DNA from: Gnetum montanum
Lineage: Eukaryota > Streptophyta > Gnetopsida > Gnetales > Gnetaceae
Length of the DNA stretch: 62,000 nt
Assembly (NCBI GenBank): GCA_015680685.1
Contig: MNCI01006623.1
Coordinates: forward strand, 101,573 to 163,572
Reading direction: 5' to 3'
Each line of letters begins with the position of its first letter. Position 1 is the stretch's first letter. The notes under the pieces were generated by a model. That model was not told the DNA's origin and did no database searches. It saw nothing but the letters and a program-made list of their open reading frames with translations. The position numbers were made by a program, and so were the translations under genes. This document shows, piece by piece, positions 1 to 10,240 of the stretch.

Positions 1-20
1 AAACTAGAAAAGTTAAAAAA

Positions 21-95
21 ATTTGTAAAACAAAAACATGTAAAACAAAAACATGTAAGAAAAAAACTTGTAAAACAAAGATGTGTAAAATAAAA
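21..95. repeat. 15-bp minisatellite, five copies
   Basis: Five consecutive 15-bp units (21-35, 36-50, 51-65, 66-80, 81-95) are variants of acatgtaaaacaaaa. A looser version with the same unit sits at 24081-24137 in the other Athila copy, so the array belongs to the element family and lies between integrase and the 3' LTR. Confidence 0.85.
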
Positions 96-234
96 AATTA
101 AAAGAAATGAGGGTCTCCAAATGATTAGCATAGGTGGCCATCTCCCCCATAACTGAATTGCAAGGGAGAGATCTGAAATAATGAACATCTATTTGAATTT
201 CATAAAAGTGCTCAACTTCTCCTAACTGATGTTC
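96..234 (-). other. Element 1 non-coding segment and pol-deletion junction
   Basis: Bases 105-180 match 24165-24225 of the complete Athila copy (shared block around ggtggccatctcccccayra and gggagagatctgaaa). That block lies downstream of integrase there. By about 235 the sequence matches the protease region near 27200. The join therefore removes roughly 2.9 kb of pol relative to the complete copy. The exact breakpoint cannot be fixed by eye but falls between about 185 and 235. Confidence 0.6.
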
Positions 235-871
235 TTATATTAAGTGGTGGAAGTTGCCAATGTCATATTCCAATGTGTCTATGCCTTCGTTGTTAACATG
301 AGTTGTACCCCCAATTCGTTCCATGCATATTAATTTGCTCTTTTTAGTAGCTGTCAACCAAAGGGTGTCTACTACTAGTGTGGTTGCTACATACAGGCAC
401 CTTTGAATTTGCATTTCTTGGGAACACCGATTACATGGAAGAGATGCTAAAAATTCTTTCATGTCATCATCCTCTAAGTCACTGTATGTGATGCACAGAA
501 CTTTCTTCTTCTCAATATTTCCATAAATGCTTATCTTAGATATTTGCAAGGAAAGATCATGGATCCCTAGGTACGCATCTACTGTACTTAGCCATGGCCC
601 TCCCATTATAATTGGGAAGCTCCCTTCATTGTTGTTAACTTCAATCACTAGGAAATCAGCTAGGTATGACCACCCACACACAGTGGTAATGATGTCCTCC
701 ACCAATCCCAAGGGAATGGTGATGGACTGGTCAACCAGCTCTAGTTGAATGTTGCTCTCCTTAAGTTGGGGTAGGTTCTAGGCTTGGTACATCTCTCGTG
801 AAATTAGGTTGACTCCGGAACCTAAGTAAAGAAGAGCCTTATGTGGTTTGTTCCCAGTGACTTGTAAATAG
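235..871 (-). pseudogene. Athila-type aspartic protease relic
   Basis: This is the retroviral-type aspartic protease that would cleave the Gag-Pol polyprotein. The part at 235-711 is open for 158 codons. It contains GWSYLADFLVIEV and IIMGGPWLSTVDA, matching the Athila pattern of a PADFVVL block followed by ILGRPFLAT. Upstream (higher coordinates), around 800-830, the active-site region reads ALLYLGSGVNLIS. The family pattern is ALxDLGASINLMP, so the catalytic Asp appears to be Tyr. Stops occur between that site and the open part. The same region in the second copy (27190-27800) has Asn at this position. The gene is inactive. The 46-bp duplicated block at 866-911 begins at its amino end. Confidence 0.75.
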
Positions 872-1010
872 ATTAAGGACTTTCCAAGATCATTTAGTTT
901 CCTGGGAAGGTNTGCATATGGTTATGTTAACACATACCGTAACCGACTGGATCAAGGTAGGCCACCTTCCCAGGAAACTAAATGATCTTGGAAAGTCCTT
1001 AATCTATTTN
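866..1010. other. Probable scaffolding error: misoriented contig with 46-bp overlap
   Basis: Bases 866-911 and 964-1009 are perfect 46-bp reverse complements, followed by single Ns at 912 and 1010. Read in reverse complement, 913-1009 gives the 866-911 sequence and then a continuation that matches the second Athila copy just past 27833. This means 913-1009 is a small contig placed in the wrong orientation without merging its 46-bp overlap. It is an assembly artefact and not a biological hairpin. Confidence 0.8.
912..912. other. Single N (contig join)
   Basis: This ambiguous base marks the left border of the misoriented contig. The matching right border is base 1010. Confidence 0.9.
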
Positions 1011-1019
1011 CAGGCTCAA

Positions 1020-3453
1020 CCACTTGTTGTTGCAAGAGCTTGTCTGGGCTTTTGGTTCTGAAGAAAGGTCTTCTCTTTTTACAATTGTTAGAACTAGCAG
1101 TAGGTTGAATATTTATAGCTCTCGTAGCGTGACGTTGCTGTAGTTGAGTAGGGAGTTCCCCTTCCATTGTTGGAGTAGGTTGTATGGGAACTACAGGTGG
1201 AAGAGGTACGGATGGAGTTGGAGGATGGTGTATATGTGGGATGTCTCCCAAAAGAGAAGGAGTCCTCCTAAAGAACTCCCAAACTTGGTAGTGATGTTGG
1301 GGAGTTGTGTGACCCATAGAGTCACTTGGAGAAACTGGCTTCAGCACATAATATCCATATTGGTCTGGCTACTGGTAAGGGTATTGTTGTTTCAGTGGTG
1401 ACATCCCCCATGACTGTGCATATTACCACTGGTGATGTTGTCTGATGGGTTTTGGTGGGGTTCCACTTGGATAGTATGTTAATGGTTAGTGGAACTACCT
1501 TGGGTTACCTTGGGGATACAGTAACCTTTGAGGTGTTTGCTATTGGTTGAGTTTTGGGTTAAGTGCATACACCCCAAACTCCTGTAGATGTGGGGTTATT
1601 GGACAACATCCCTTGGGATGATCATAATGGCAGATCTCACATCCACCATCATCATCTATGTCTGAATCCACAACTTCATCAAAGATAGCAATTTTTCCCT
1701 TACCCTTGTTATGTGCAGGGCTTGAATCTCTTCTCTTTGTCTTATTCCTATTACTACTTCATTCCTCCTTAGGCTCTTCTACAATTTTCAAAATAGTTTC
1801 AAGTCTAGAGTCTAAGGAATTCCATACTTCATCTACCTTAGCTGATACTTCTATTTTTATTTTTTGAATTGGCAAGGTTTTTCTATTCACCAACTCTTTA
1901 AGTGGTGACTCATCCTCTTCATCACAAAATTTCACTCCCTTCTTCCAAAGAGAGGAATCACGGTTGTATTCTTCCGCACTTTCCATTTTTCGTAGTTCAC
2001 CTTCTTCTTTTGCTACTTGTTCCAACAAGCGATGTATTTCATGGGCTCTAAGTTTTGATAATCTCCCTTGGGTGTAAGTCCTAAGGGTTCTGCTAGTTTC
2101 ATGCCTTAGCCCATTTACAATATGGTGAAGTTGATCCCGTTGTGCATAACCATGGCCCGGGTAACAATGTAACAATGCATAGTAGTAGCCCATGGTAGCA
2201 TCCAAGGGTTCATGAGTACCTTGATTCCATCCTTGGATCTTCTTATGTAAATTAGACACTCTTGGAGTACGTCTGATACTTATCATTGAAGAGTTCTAAC
2301 ATCGTACTCCACCTCCTGATGGTTTCTGGCTCTAAGGACCGGTACCAACTCTCTGCTTCCTTGATGAGTGTCCTAGGAAAAAACTTAAGTTTCTACCACT
2401 CATTTTCTATGTTCTACAAGGCACAAGCATCGTGGAATGCCTATAAATGATGCTGCGGATTAGCGTTGTATCCCCCCTCAAAGCATGGAATGTTATTCAT
2501 GTCTAAATGCTTGATCTGACTATCTCTTAAATGCTTTGTTGGGATTCTTACTGCCTCCATTATGTTAACCATACTTTGGGTGGCAAGTAGGGGTTCATCA
2601 TGATCATCTCTTTCATGATGTCTGTGATGTTTGTGTTGTTCCCTACTTTCCCTTCATTCATGACCTTTTCCTCTCTCTTGACTCTCTCATTAAGGTCTCT
2701 CATTTCACCTATCTCTATCCTCACCGTTATTCTCTCTATGACGGCACCCAAAGGTGGAAGGAGAGGGTAAGTGATGTGAAGAAGGGGAAGAAGAAGGAGA
2801 ACCATCGCCATGGCGATGTTTCCTACCTTCTCTTCTATGGCTTCGGCCTCGATCGTGATGATGATCTATGTGCCCGTCCTTGTCATGCATTGTAGTTTCC
2901 TCTATGAATAGTTGGAATTCATGGGAATCAGAACTAGTGTTATCTATTGTTGAGCGTAGGTTCTGATACCCCACCTCCTCACTGTCATTAGGAGGAGGAA
3001 CATCCTTCAATAGAGAACCCATTATAAGTGGTTCACCATCTCCAATTTCGCTAACAACGTGTAGGACCTCTTTGCCCTTTAACAGTGTATGTTGGCTCTC
3101 CTACCTTGAGTCCTCATATGTTGTGCTTCTGGAGGATAGTAATCCCTTGTGTCAAAGTCATCTATAATGTATTCAGCATAGAGCTATGTCATGCCAATCT
3201 ATGCCAAAGCACAGAGGAGCATGTTTGGGACTGATTGATCTAGAGGTAACACGATGTTACCTTGCAAGTCTCTCCATCGCAGCTATTCATCTTGATGGAG
3301 GATAAAGGTAAAATTAGGAATATACTCATTGGGATGAGTATATTCCACCCTATATTGTTGAGGAACTGGCGGATTTAGGTTATGTGTTTTTGATTGCCGA
3401 CTGTTCTTTGTATGGTCCTTAGGTGGTGAATTTCTTTCGCTAGAAGAAGACAT
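1020..3453 (-). pseudogene. Athila-type gag relic
   Basis: Gag makes the retrotransposon capsid and nucleocapsid. The start is the ATG at 3451-3453 (MSSSSERNSPPK), 123 bases inside the primer site; the second copy starts the same way at 30369. In order the relic shows a conserved amino-terminal block containing FTFILHQDE, a Ser-rich and His/Arg-rich tract (2700-3000), a capsid-like stretch open for 175 codons (1759-2286) with GYAQRDQLHHIVNGL, similar to the Athila NGL...TR capsid motif, then a CX2CX3HX3C zinc knuckle (CEICHYDHPKGC, 1606-1641) and a Pro-rich linker (1020-1350). Several stops and frame changes interrupt it. The length of about 800 codons fits Athila gag. The linker end is distorted by the assembly error at 866-1010. 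Confidence 0.75.
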
Positions 3454-3576
3454 TATTATTTATCAGTGTGCTATTTAACCATTATATAATTTTTTTCATA
3501 ATTAAATTGAAGGTTTTTTTAGGCTCCCAATGATGTGAGTGATATCCTATGTTCTATTCAATGCACAAACACTTAG

Positions 3577-3594
3577 TCCTTGGCAACGGCGCCA
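3577..3594 (-). other. Primer binding site, tRNA-Asp type
   Basis: On the minus strand the site reads TGGCGCCGTTGCCAAGGA. Its first 13 bases fit exactly the complement of the plant tRNA-Asp 3' end; the known Athila-type primer site is TGGCGCCGTTGCCGGGGA. One base separates it from the LTR end at 3596. Confidence 0.85.
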
Positions 3595-3595
3595 A

Positions 3596-4463
3596 TGATG
3601 AGTGGCGAGATATCCCTACACTCAATCATACGAATACGAGCGTAGCACGTGCAATCCAGTTGAACTCCATAGACTAAGTGCCTACACGCCCCATGGAACA
3701 CTTAGGGTTAATCATTCGTTGTCTTCCCAAACATACTTGTAGTTGTCATGGTGTGTGGTTAACTAAGTCTGAGGTATATGATTTTTATAGTCTTTTTATG
3801 TTTTATGTCTCCTATGCTAACAAGGTGAAGGGTTGAGAAGACTAATTACTAACTCTAACTAATGAACTAAGTCTAAATTACCTAGCATCAGCATCCATTC
3901 CCACTTACCGTACACACCCTAAACCGATGCAACTGCGGTTACCAAACGCTAATCGTTGCTGGGATCACCACGTGTAACGAACGTGCTCGAAGTGGTCGTA
4001 TTGAGGCACTTAACTAGGAGAGAAGGGTTGAGAGAGAAAGCAGTAAATAACAAATAATAAATACCAATAAATAAATAATAGATAATAAAATCCTAATTAG
4101 CCTATTCTATGCACTGCAAGGTTTATCCAAGAAGCTCATCTTTATTGCCATACACAAACTTGTGTTCAAGTACAATGTCTACTCGAATAAAGATCCATTC
4201 ACTTTAGGACTCCTACTGCTGGCACATGGAAAATATTCTATCTTTGGAGTGATCAATCTACTAGAGTTTCCTTACTATTTAGCCTAGGATGAGGAAATAA
4301 GGAAGAGCCACCTCTTATTTATAGATATGACGGTGCACCGCGATATCACGTACACGATATCGCAGGGGAAGATGCGATATCACGTACGCGATATCACGGG
4401 GGATGCAATACGCAATATCGCAGCCCATGCGATATTGCATCCCATCACCAGTAGAATTTATGA
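3596..4463 (-). repeat. 5' LTR of Athila-like element 1
   Basis: The inner end (CATCA on the minus strand) is fixed by the adjacent primer site and by alignment with both LTRs of the second copy. The outer end is placed at 4463, where ..aatttatga aligns with ..gatttatca of the other LTRs, giving 868 bp against 873 and 886 bp. A TG...CA end at 4447 is possible but would shorten the LTR. The middle (3700-4200) matches the other LTRs only loosely. Confidence 0.75.
4316..4440 (-). promoter_or_regulatory. LTR promoter: TATA box with upstream GATATC/ACGTAC repeats
   Basis: On the minus strand a TATA box (CTATAAATAA) lies at 4315-4324. Directly upstream of it (4338-4440) are five or six copies of a GCGATAT(C/T) unit, some linked by ACGTAC as in GCGATATCACGTAC. 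The TATA box and a decayed form of the repeats recur at the same place in the other two LTRs (22050-22150 and 31278-31395). Position suggests a U3 enhancer and core promoter; function is inferred. Confidence 0.6.
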
Positions 4464-6082
4464 TTGGTCATTATCTTGTTTATGTACCTAGTATAATGTT
4501 ATGACTAGAATTACTTTTGCCCAACAAAATCCTCCAAAATATTATACCCTATGTTGTGTACCCTTGGTCATGTGTATGATCCTAGGTTATGATCATCCAA
4601 ATAAATGTTTTAGTCATTACAATCCCCATTTATGTCCTAAATTTTTCAAAGATGAGAGAGTTATAAGGAGTAAGATTATGGATGCCAAGAAAGATCAACT
4701 AACTTTATAGCATGCTTAGAATCAAGAGGAAATCAATGAGGTATTTTTATGTTTTTATTATTTCCTTTTTGTTGATTATGTCTTTATTTTATGTATTTGA
4801 CAGTGTAATCTAGGCTACAGAATGAACTAATGCAGAGTGCTGGTGTTGTACAAGTTGAAGAAGTTCAAGGTACTTTGACCTTTGGTATGGTTAAACTATA
4901 AGAACAGATCACATTTTCTACTCCCAAGGTATATATTTAAATATAAATATATATATATACAATAACTTAGTTAATTCCTTATATTTTTTAGATAAATTTA
5001 TTTTTGCAGAAGCAACATATTGGGCAAAGTTCTGGTGGTCCAGTAGTTATAAGACAACAAGCCCAACAACAAGCTCCATAACAATCTCAACAAACTTGAC
5101 AAAGTATAAGACAAATAAGAGAAAGCAACCAGAGGTAAGTTTTATTTATTTAAAGGTTTGAATACTTCCCTCGTTCCTTTGTATGATGTTGATTTTTGTG
5201 TTACAGATGTCTATAGAGTGCTATTACTTTATCCAATTGATGAAGAAAGATGCTACAGGCACCACTTCCAAACAAACTCCCATTCCTCCATCTAGATCAC
5301 TAGGCATGCTTCCTTTTCTTGTGGCACCTAGAAGAGGTTCCCTTCCATAAGCAGCACTGACACCATTTTCTGAGTATATTTCAATGCTTTCTTCTTTCTC
5401 TATCTTGGGTTCTTCTTATTCGATGGAAAAGATAATGGTGGTTGCTAAAAAAGAACTTGTTCTTCTTCAGTGCATAGTTAGTAAATTTCTAATAAAAAAC
5501 CCTATTTTGTTTGTAAGGATTTCTACCATTTATGGGAGTCTCAGTTATGTAATTTCAAGGTAGATTATGATTTAATATAGGCTGGAGTTTCCTCATCTTT
5601 GCATCTAATTCCTAAGGATTCTCCAAATGTTGTAAAAGATCTGGAGCAACTTTTAGAAGAATTGGAGAGTACAACATGCTACGCTTGCCATCTGGAGACA
5701 TATGAATGGTTCCTCCAAATTGACAATGATCAGTTTTAGGCAATACCCTTTTTTAATTCTTTATGCTTCCCTCCTTTTTTTTCTTGATTTGCTTATAACT
5801 CATAATTTAAATCTTGTTTTTGTAGAGAAAGAAGAAGGAATGACAAAAGGACATGGATGATCGATCAATATAGATGGATATGTTGAAGATCCAACTTAAA
5901 AGAAAGAAGGAATCAATAGCTGTAGCAAGACATGTGACTGAGTACATCAAACAATTGTGTGACAGACTGGCTGAATGCAAGGTAGTGCTTAGCAAGAAGG
6001 ATGCCACTGCTGAAGAAAGGGAATCACAATTGAAGATAGTCATAGATCTCCTTGAGTCATTTGTTCATAACAAATAATCACA
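4464..6082 (+). pseudogene. Decayed multi-exon gene, unknown
   Basis: This is a plus-strand gene relic starting right at the outer LTR border, so its 5' part may lie beyond the Athila insertion. Exon-like blocks alternate with GT...AG segments: 4501-4740 (open 69 codons, then a GTATTT donor), 4804-4930, 5010-5132 (donor GTAAGT; acceptor TTACAG before 5207), 5207-5480, 5580-5740 and 5826-6077. The last block is open for 67 codons to a TAA at 6075-6077 and is charged and helix-prone (LKRKKESIAVARHVTEYIKQ), probably a coiled coil. The first block contains SHYNPHLCPKFF, faintly like plant-mobile-domain proteins carried by transposons. No family can be named with confidence. Internal stops at 4708-4722 and 5348 make it a pseudogene. 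Confidence 0.4.
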
Positions 6083-6142
6083 GTTTCTTTCTTTGCATCT
6101 TTCCCATTTTGCTTCTTTCTCCTATTCTTTCTTTTCCATATT

Positions 6143-6243
6143 TTTCTTAGATGTACTTCCTGTCACTCTTCCTCTATTACAAAATAAAATAAAATAAAAT
6201 AATATTTTCTTCTATTTTTTTATTTTTCTTAGATGTACTTGTG
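6143..6243. repeat. Direct repeat and (AAAAT)n tract
   Basis: The 18-base word tttttcttagatgtactt occurs twice about 80 bases apart, either side of an (aaaat)n run at 6180-6203. This lies just downstream of the decayed gene. Confidence 0.6.
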
Positions 6244-6310
6244 TTCTATAATAACAATAATAATAAAATAAGGTTTTTTTTATCCACCTTGGTTCCTAAA
6301 TCATGGTTTT

Positions 6311-6321
6311 CTTTGATACCA
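6311..6321 (-). other. Primer binding site, initiator-tRNA-Met type
   Basis: The minus strand reads TGGTATCAAAG, two bases (TT) from the LTR end. It is the same arrangement as at 56081 on the plus strand. Initiator-Met primer sites typically begin TGGTATCAGAGC. Confidence 0.65.
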
Positions 6322-6323
6322 AA

Positions 6324-6834
6324 TGTGACATCCTGTTTCCAAATGTCTTAAAAATAAAATTGCTTAATTTATTACATTAATCATTTTCTTAGATAATATA
6401 CTAGAAACATTATAAATATTTAATAAATGAATTAACTGGTAAATGAATAATTAGTATTGAAGAATGAAAATAGGAAAATAGAAAAAATTTTATTAATAGA
6501 AGAGAGTACTATAATGACCTTTGGGTTATCTTCCTATGCCACCTAAGCCTTAGATGCAATTTGGCATTGTCACCATGGTTAGGCTATCCTACTAAAGGGG
6601 TGATTTTTCCCTTTTTGTCCCACTTCACCTGGCTTCCATTACTTGCCTCTTTTAGCTCTACAACTCCATGCCTAGCACGACCTCTAATCCTAGTCTTAAA
6701 TGGCATAGGTCAAACTCTTTTCCAAGGGATACATTAATAATCATAATTTCTCATAATGAGGTACCCATTCATTTGAAGGTTAATTACATTGTTTACAATT
6801 ATTTCCATCCTTAACAAGGGATGAGATGTTATAA
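6324..6834 (-). repeat. LTR of the initiator-Met-primed family, minus orientation
   Basis: The inner end ..TGTCACA is fixed by the neighbouring primer site. In reverse complement the body aligns with 55506-56078: a shared gagttgtagag block, the aagtaat.g...gtgaag block and the gtttgacct block. The outer end aligns loosely near 6834. It is more diverged than the other two copies. Little internal sequence of this element remains to its left, where the decayed gene begins. Confidence 0.6.
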
Positions 6835-6845
6835 GGGGGATATAT
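6835..6845 (+). other. Polypurine-tract-like junction between two opposed LTRs
   Basis: The plus strand reads GGGGGATATAT immediately before the plus-oriented LTR. It could be the polypurine tract of that element, meaning the LTR at 6846 is a 3' LTR. The minus-oriented LTR begins on the other side. Confidence 0.35.
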
Positions 6846-7396
6846 TATCACATCCCCATTTCCAAAATGATATTATTGCCTAACAAAGATGATGCCTCTT
6901 CATAAAAAGTGTTATTATTATCATAACAAAACCTGAAAGGGCGTGTTGTAATAACAGATGTGTCTCTTGAGGTAACCTTTGGGGGCTTAACCTAAGGCAT
7001 TTATACTTGAGCTTAGAGGTCATGCTAGGCATGAAGTGGTGGAGCCTAGAAGGGTAATTCATAGGTGCTAGGTGAAGTGGAACAAGAAGTGGACTAGATA
7101 TCCCTTCTAACTAGTTATAGGCCTAATTGTGGTGGTAGTGTTGGATTTCCTCTAATGGGATAGATGCCAAAGGAAGAAAATCCCAAGCAACACTCTTAGA
7201 GCATGATCCAAATATACTATTCGATATCAATAAATAATTCTTTTCTCTATCATTATACACTTTCTCTATTATTTCCTTTACACATAATGTTGAATATTAC
7301 ATATATTTAACATTTGGTATATTTTCTTCTTATCCATAATGTCTAATATAACATATATTTGAAATTTTCTATGGCATTAAGGAATGGGATGTCACA
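6846..7396 (+). repeat. LTR of the initiator-Met-primed family, plus orientation
   Basis: It aligns along its length with 55506-56078: start TATCACATCCCCATTTCC against TGTAATGTCCCCATTCCC, shared gtgtctcttgaggtaacctt, shared agcatgatcca, an AATAAA near 7230 and end GTCACA. No primer site follows it (tgaactcata instead), which fits a 3' or solo LTR. Confidence 0.75.
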
Positions 7397-9458
7397 TGAA
7401 CTCATAGGATTAAAACAAAGAAGTTTAACTGATGTCTTTAACAAGCCATGCTTTTAGAATCTTCAATCTTCTTCCAAGTTTCTTCATCCCCGCCTTCCTT
7501 TCACTCTACCTTTGAAGCCTTTTATAGTGGCCTTGGGTAGTTATAATAATCATGAAAATTTAATGGTATTACAAATATCTAAGAGATTAATTCACAACCA
7601 CCCTAGAAGTTATAACTTTCATAATAAGTTACTAGAAATTTGAGCTATGATTGCCAAGTGTTCTACTGGCAACAAATATCAAGGGGATAATCATAGAAAG
7701 TTACAAAAATTTGAGAAATACATGCCATGATGGGAAAGTATCCTATGAGTAATTATAACCTTACAAATTTCAAAGGAATATTGTAACTTCCACATATATA
7801 TACTTTTTAATTCTTAAATACCCTTAGAAAATAAAATTGTAATTCATCAATTCATCACTTAAACTAAAGAAAACCTCCTCTCAATGTTAAAAAATAACCA
7901 TGTATAAGGTAACTTGAATTTTTTTTTAAATAATAAGATTATGTGGCCTTTGGGATTCATGTATTGTTGTGCTGTGTTAATGTGTAACCTTGCAAAGGCC
8001 TTCATAATCCTCCTATCTTTCATGCCAGAAGCTGTGTGTTCTTGGCTCTATGTTGTAACACTGTTCTTGGCACTATTGTAAATTTGTGTTAATTGCAATG
8101 GAGAAAGAGTCATGCTACTATAAGTTACTAGATATTTGAGCTATGATTGCCAAGTTTCTATCTAAATTTGTGTCAATTGTAATGGAGAAAGAGTCATGTT
8201 GTTGTTGCTCTACTTCCTGCTAGTGGATGAGCTCTTCCACAACACCATTGATCTACTCCTACTACTTGCTCCAAACTTATAGAACTACTCCAATTATTAC
8301 CATGAAACCACAATGAGGGCATTGATGATGTCAATGCCCTAATATCCTATTATTGATTTTTGTTTTGAGAACATGAATAGAATGTGAGAATTTCCATGGT
8401 GTTTTTTTTTTTCATTTTCATTTCAAGATTATGAGCTTTCTATCTAACTCTGAAGTATAGAAAATAATTTTTTTGATTTTTTTTCTGTTGTAGGTTCGTT
8501 GCACAACAAATTTTAGGGTTTCAACTCTATATAAGCAAAGACATTTTTACATTATTTACTTGTTTGGGGTTTGCACATATGAACTCAATTTATATGGGAA
8601 TGCTAAGTGCAAAACATGGATGTCATGCAGCATCCCTAGAATTCTAAAATTAATTTTGATGAGCACATTAACAACCTATGTCGTCAATAGTTGTGATGCT
8701 CAAGTTTTAAATTCTTTTTTTAGGCATAATGTACGAAATAATATAGTTAATTTGTTTATCCCTTTGGATGAAATTGATAAATGTGAAAATCCATTATTGC
8801 AACTTTGATTTATTTCTTATTTTTGAAGATTTATGCATTCTGTTGCATAGTTTTGTTTATACTGTATATTTCTAGTTATATTTCCATGGATACATTTGAT
8901 AGCATCACCATGAATGTTCATATCAATATATTATGTAAAATATAGTCGCTATTACAATTGTTCAAAGAAATAAACTTTGTTCTTTCTAGCATTTCAGTTT
9001 GCATTTTACTTGCATACTATAACGTGTATATAAGTTCCATTTTCATAGGTCATAGCCCTTGTTTCTCATTAAACTACACAATTTATTCTCTTAAACTTTG
9101 TCTTTAATTTCTTAGCATAAACTTGATTTTTCATGTCAAATACCTTTGTATTGTGACAATCACTAAGACAAATCTCCATTATACTCATGGTTGTATATAT
9201 ACTAATTTGTGAAGTGTAAACCAAATTGCAAAGAACTGATAATCCATCCTAGTGTGTATTGCATTCTTTCTATCAACCTTATCTAGAGTATACTCATTTC
9301 ACTCATGAGATGATTAATTGGTCTCATAATTCATCATCCTTGAATTTTAGAAACCAAGGTATCTAACTTATTAAAATTATTCCTAAGTGTTAGAATAATT
9401 TAAAGAAAATAACAAAGTTGTTACAATCTGCTCCATCATATGGTGTAAATGTGCTAAC
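7397..9458. other. No gene recognised; local direct repeats
   Basis: AT-rich sequence without a recognisable coding region. An 84-bp tandem duplication starts at 8080 and 8164 (shared aattg.aatggagaaagag). A word of about 33 bases beginning taagttactaga occurs at 7625 and again at 8121. An open stretch of 82 codons at 8560-8808 matches nothing I recognise and is probably chance. Confidence 0.5.
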
Positions 9459-10240
9459 AGACATCTCCCTAGAGATGTCTCCCAAGAGACATTCCATTAT
9501 CAAAGGAAACATCTCTCTAGAATTGAGGTAGAACTTAGGTAGAGGTCCCAACTTCAAAGGAGACATCTACACTATCCATTAGGTAGTTGTTGCATGAATT
9601 CTAAGGTATTTTTGGAAACTCCAAAACTATAGGAAAACATCAAATTCTTGGGAATTATGCAAGAATTATCAAAATCAAAGCAATCATTGTCTATTCTATC
9701 TTGTTGTACTTGTGTACTTCATTGTCACATCATTTGCTTGATTGTTTGTAGTACTATGCTTTAAAGTACAAGCACTTGTAATTTGAGTTCAACTCATTCC
9801 TTGTTTTTTTTCTTTCTTTGTTTTCCTAAGGGGTTGATGTGCTTCTTGCAAGAAGGCATTCATATTCATCTTATCGGTATTTTGTAGGATTGAGTGGTTT
9901 TGCAATGCCAAAACACTTCAGAGTGAAGCTCAATTTTTGTATAGGTTTTGGAATCCTCTAAACCACATTTTGAGCTTGTTGGGACCTTGTGGGGTTGAGA
10001 GATTTTGCAATGACAAAAATCTTCATAGAGGAGCTCAAATCTTGTAAAGGTTGTGGTTTCCTCTAAACCACATTTTGGAAGAAACAAAGTCCAAAGTGTG
10101 CAAAGAATCTACTTTCCAAGTGTGGACTACCCAAGTTGGAAAACCAGATAATTTTTGGTGTGTTTTGTGTGACAGGTTGGACTTCAAATTGGGGAACATA
10201 TTCAACCCCCTTTCTAAGTTCTTGATCCATACTAAGGCTA
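9459..10240 (+). repeat. Copia-like LTR fragment, copy 1
   Basis: The repeat begins with several AGACATCT/AGATGTCT words (9459-9575), including the near-palindrome at 9459-9480. Next comes a pair of 105-bp internal repeats, each with cctctaaaccacatttt (starting 9955 and 10060). It ends with ttggggaacatattcaaccc (from about 10190) and ttcttgatcc, like the ends of Maximus/SIRE-type copia LTRs. A relative on the minus strand at 59419-60330 has the same order. The copia assignment is inference from the end sequence; no pol is present. Confidence 0.5.

Larger units (their letters stand above)
1..4463 (-). mobile_element. Athila-like Ty3/gypsy element 1, pol-deleted, cut by window edge
   Basis: This is a minus-strand LTR retrotransposon. 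Reading from high to low coordinates it shows an LTR (3596-4463), a tRNA-Asp-type primer site (3577-3594), gag (ATG at 3453), a zinc knuckle, a protease relic and a 3' non-coding part with a 15-bp tandem repeat. It belongs to the same family as the complete copy at 21307-31413: LTR ends, primer site, gag start, protease and the 15-bp repeat all align by eye. RT, RNase H and integrase are absent. Sequence matching the complete copy's 3' region near 24055-24240 runs up to about base 190, and sequence matching its protease starts by about 235. The 3' LTR lies outside the window. Stop codons and frameshifts make it non-functional. Confidence 0.85.

Noticed and set aside
866-1009. Perfect 46-bp inverted repeat that could form a strong hairpin
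   Set aside because: It is followed by Ns on both arms, and comparison with the second Athila copy shows a misoriented contig. Treated as an assembly artefact.
4440-4447. CCCATCA at 4441-4447 as the outer LTR end of element 1
   Set aside because: Alignment with the other two LTRs puts the end near 4463 and gives a matching LTR length, although the terminal dinucleotide is then mutated.
4935-4965. TA-rich run considered as a regulatory or origin-like feature
   Set aside because: Simple (TA)n microsatellite within an intron-like segment; no further evidence.
8560-8808. Plus-strand open stretch of 82 codons
   Set aside because: No motif, no neighbouring support and AT-rich composition; probably chance.
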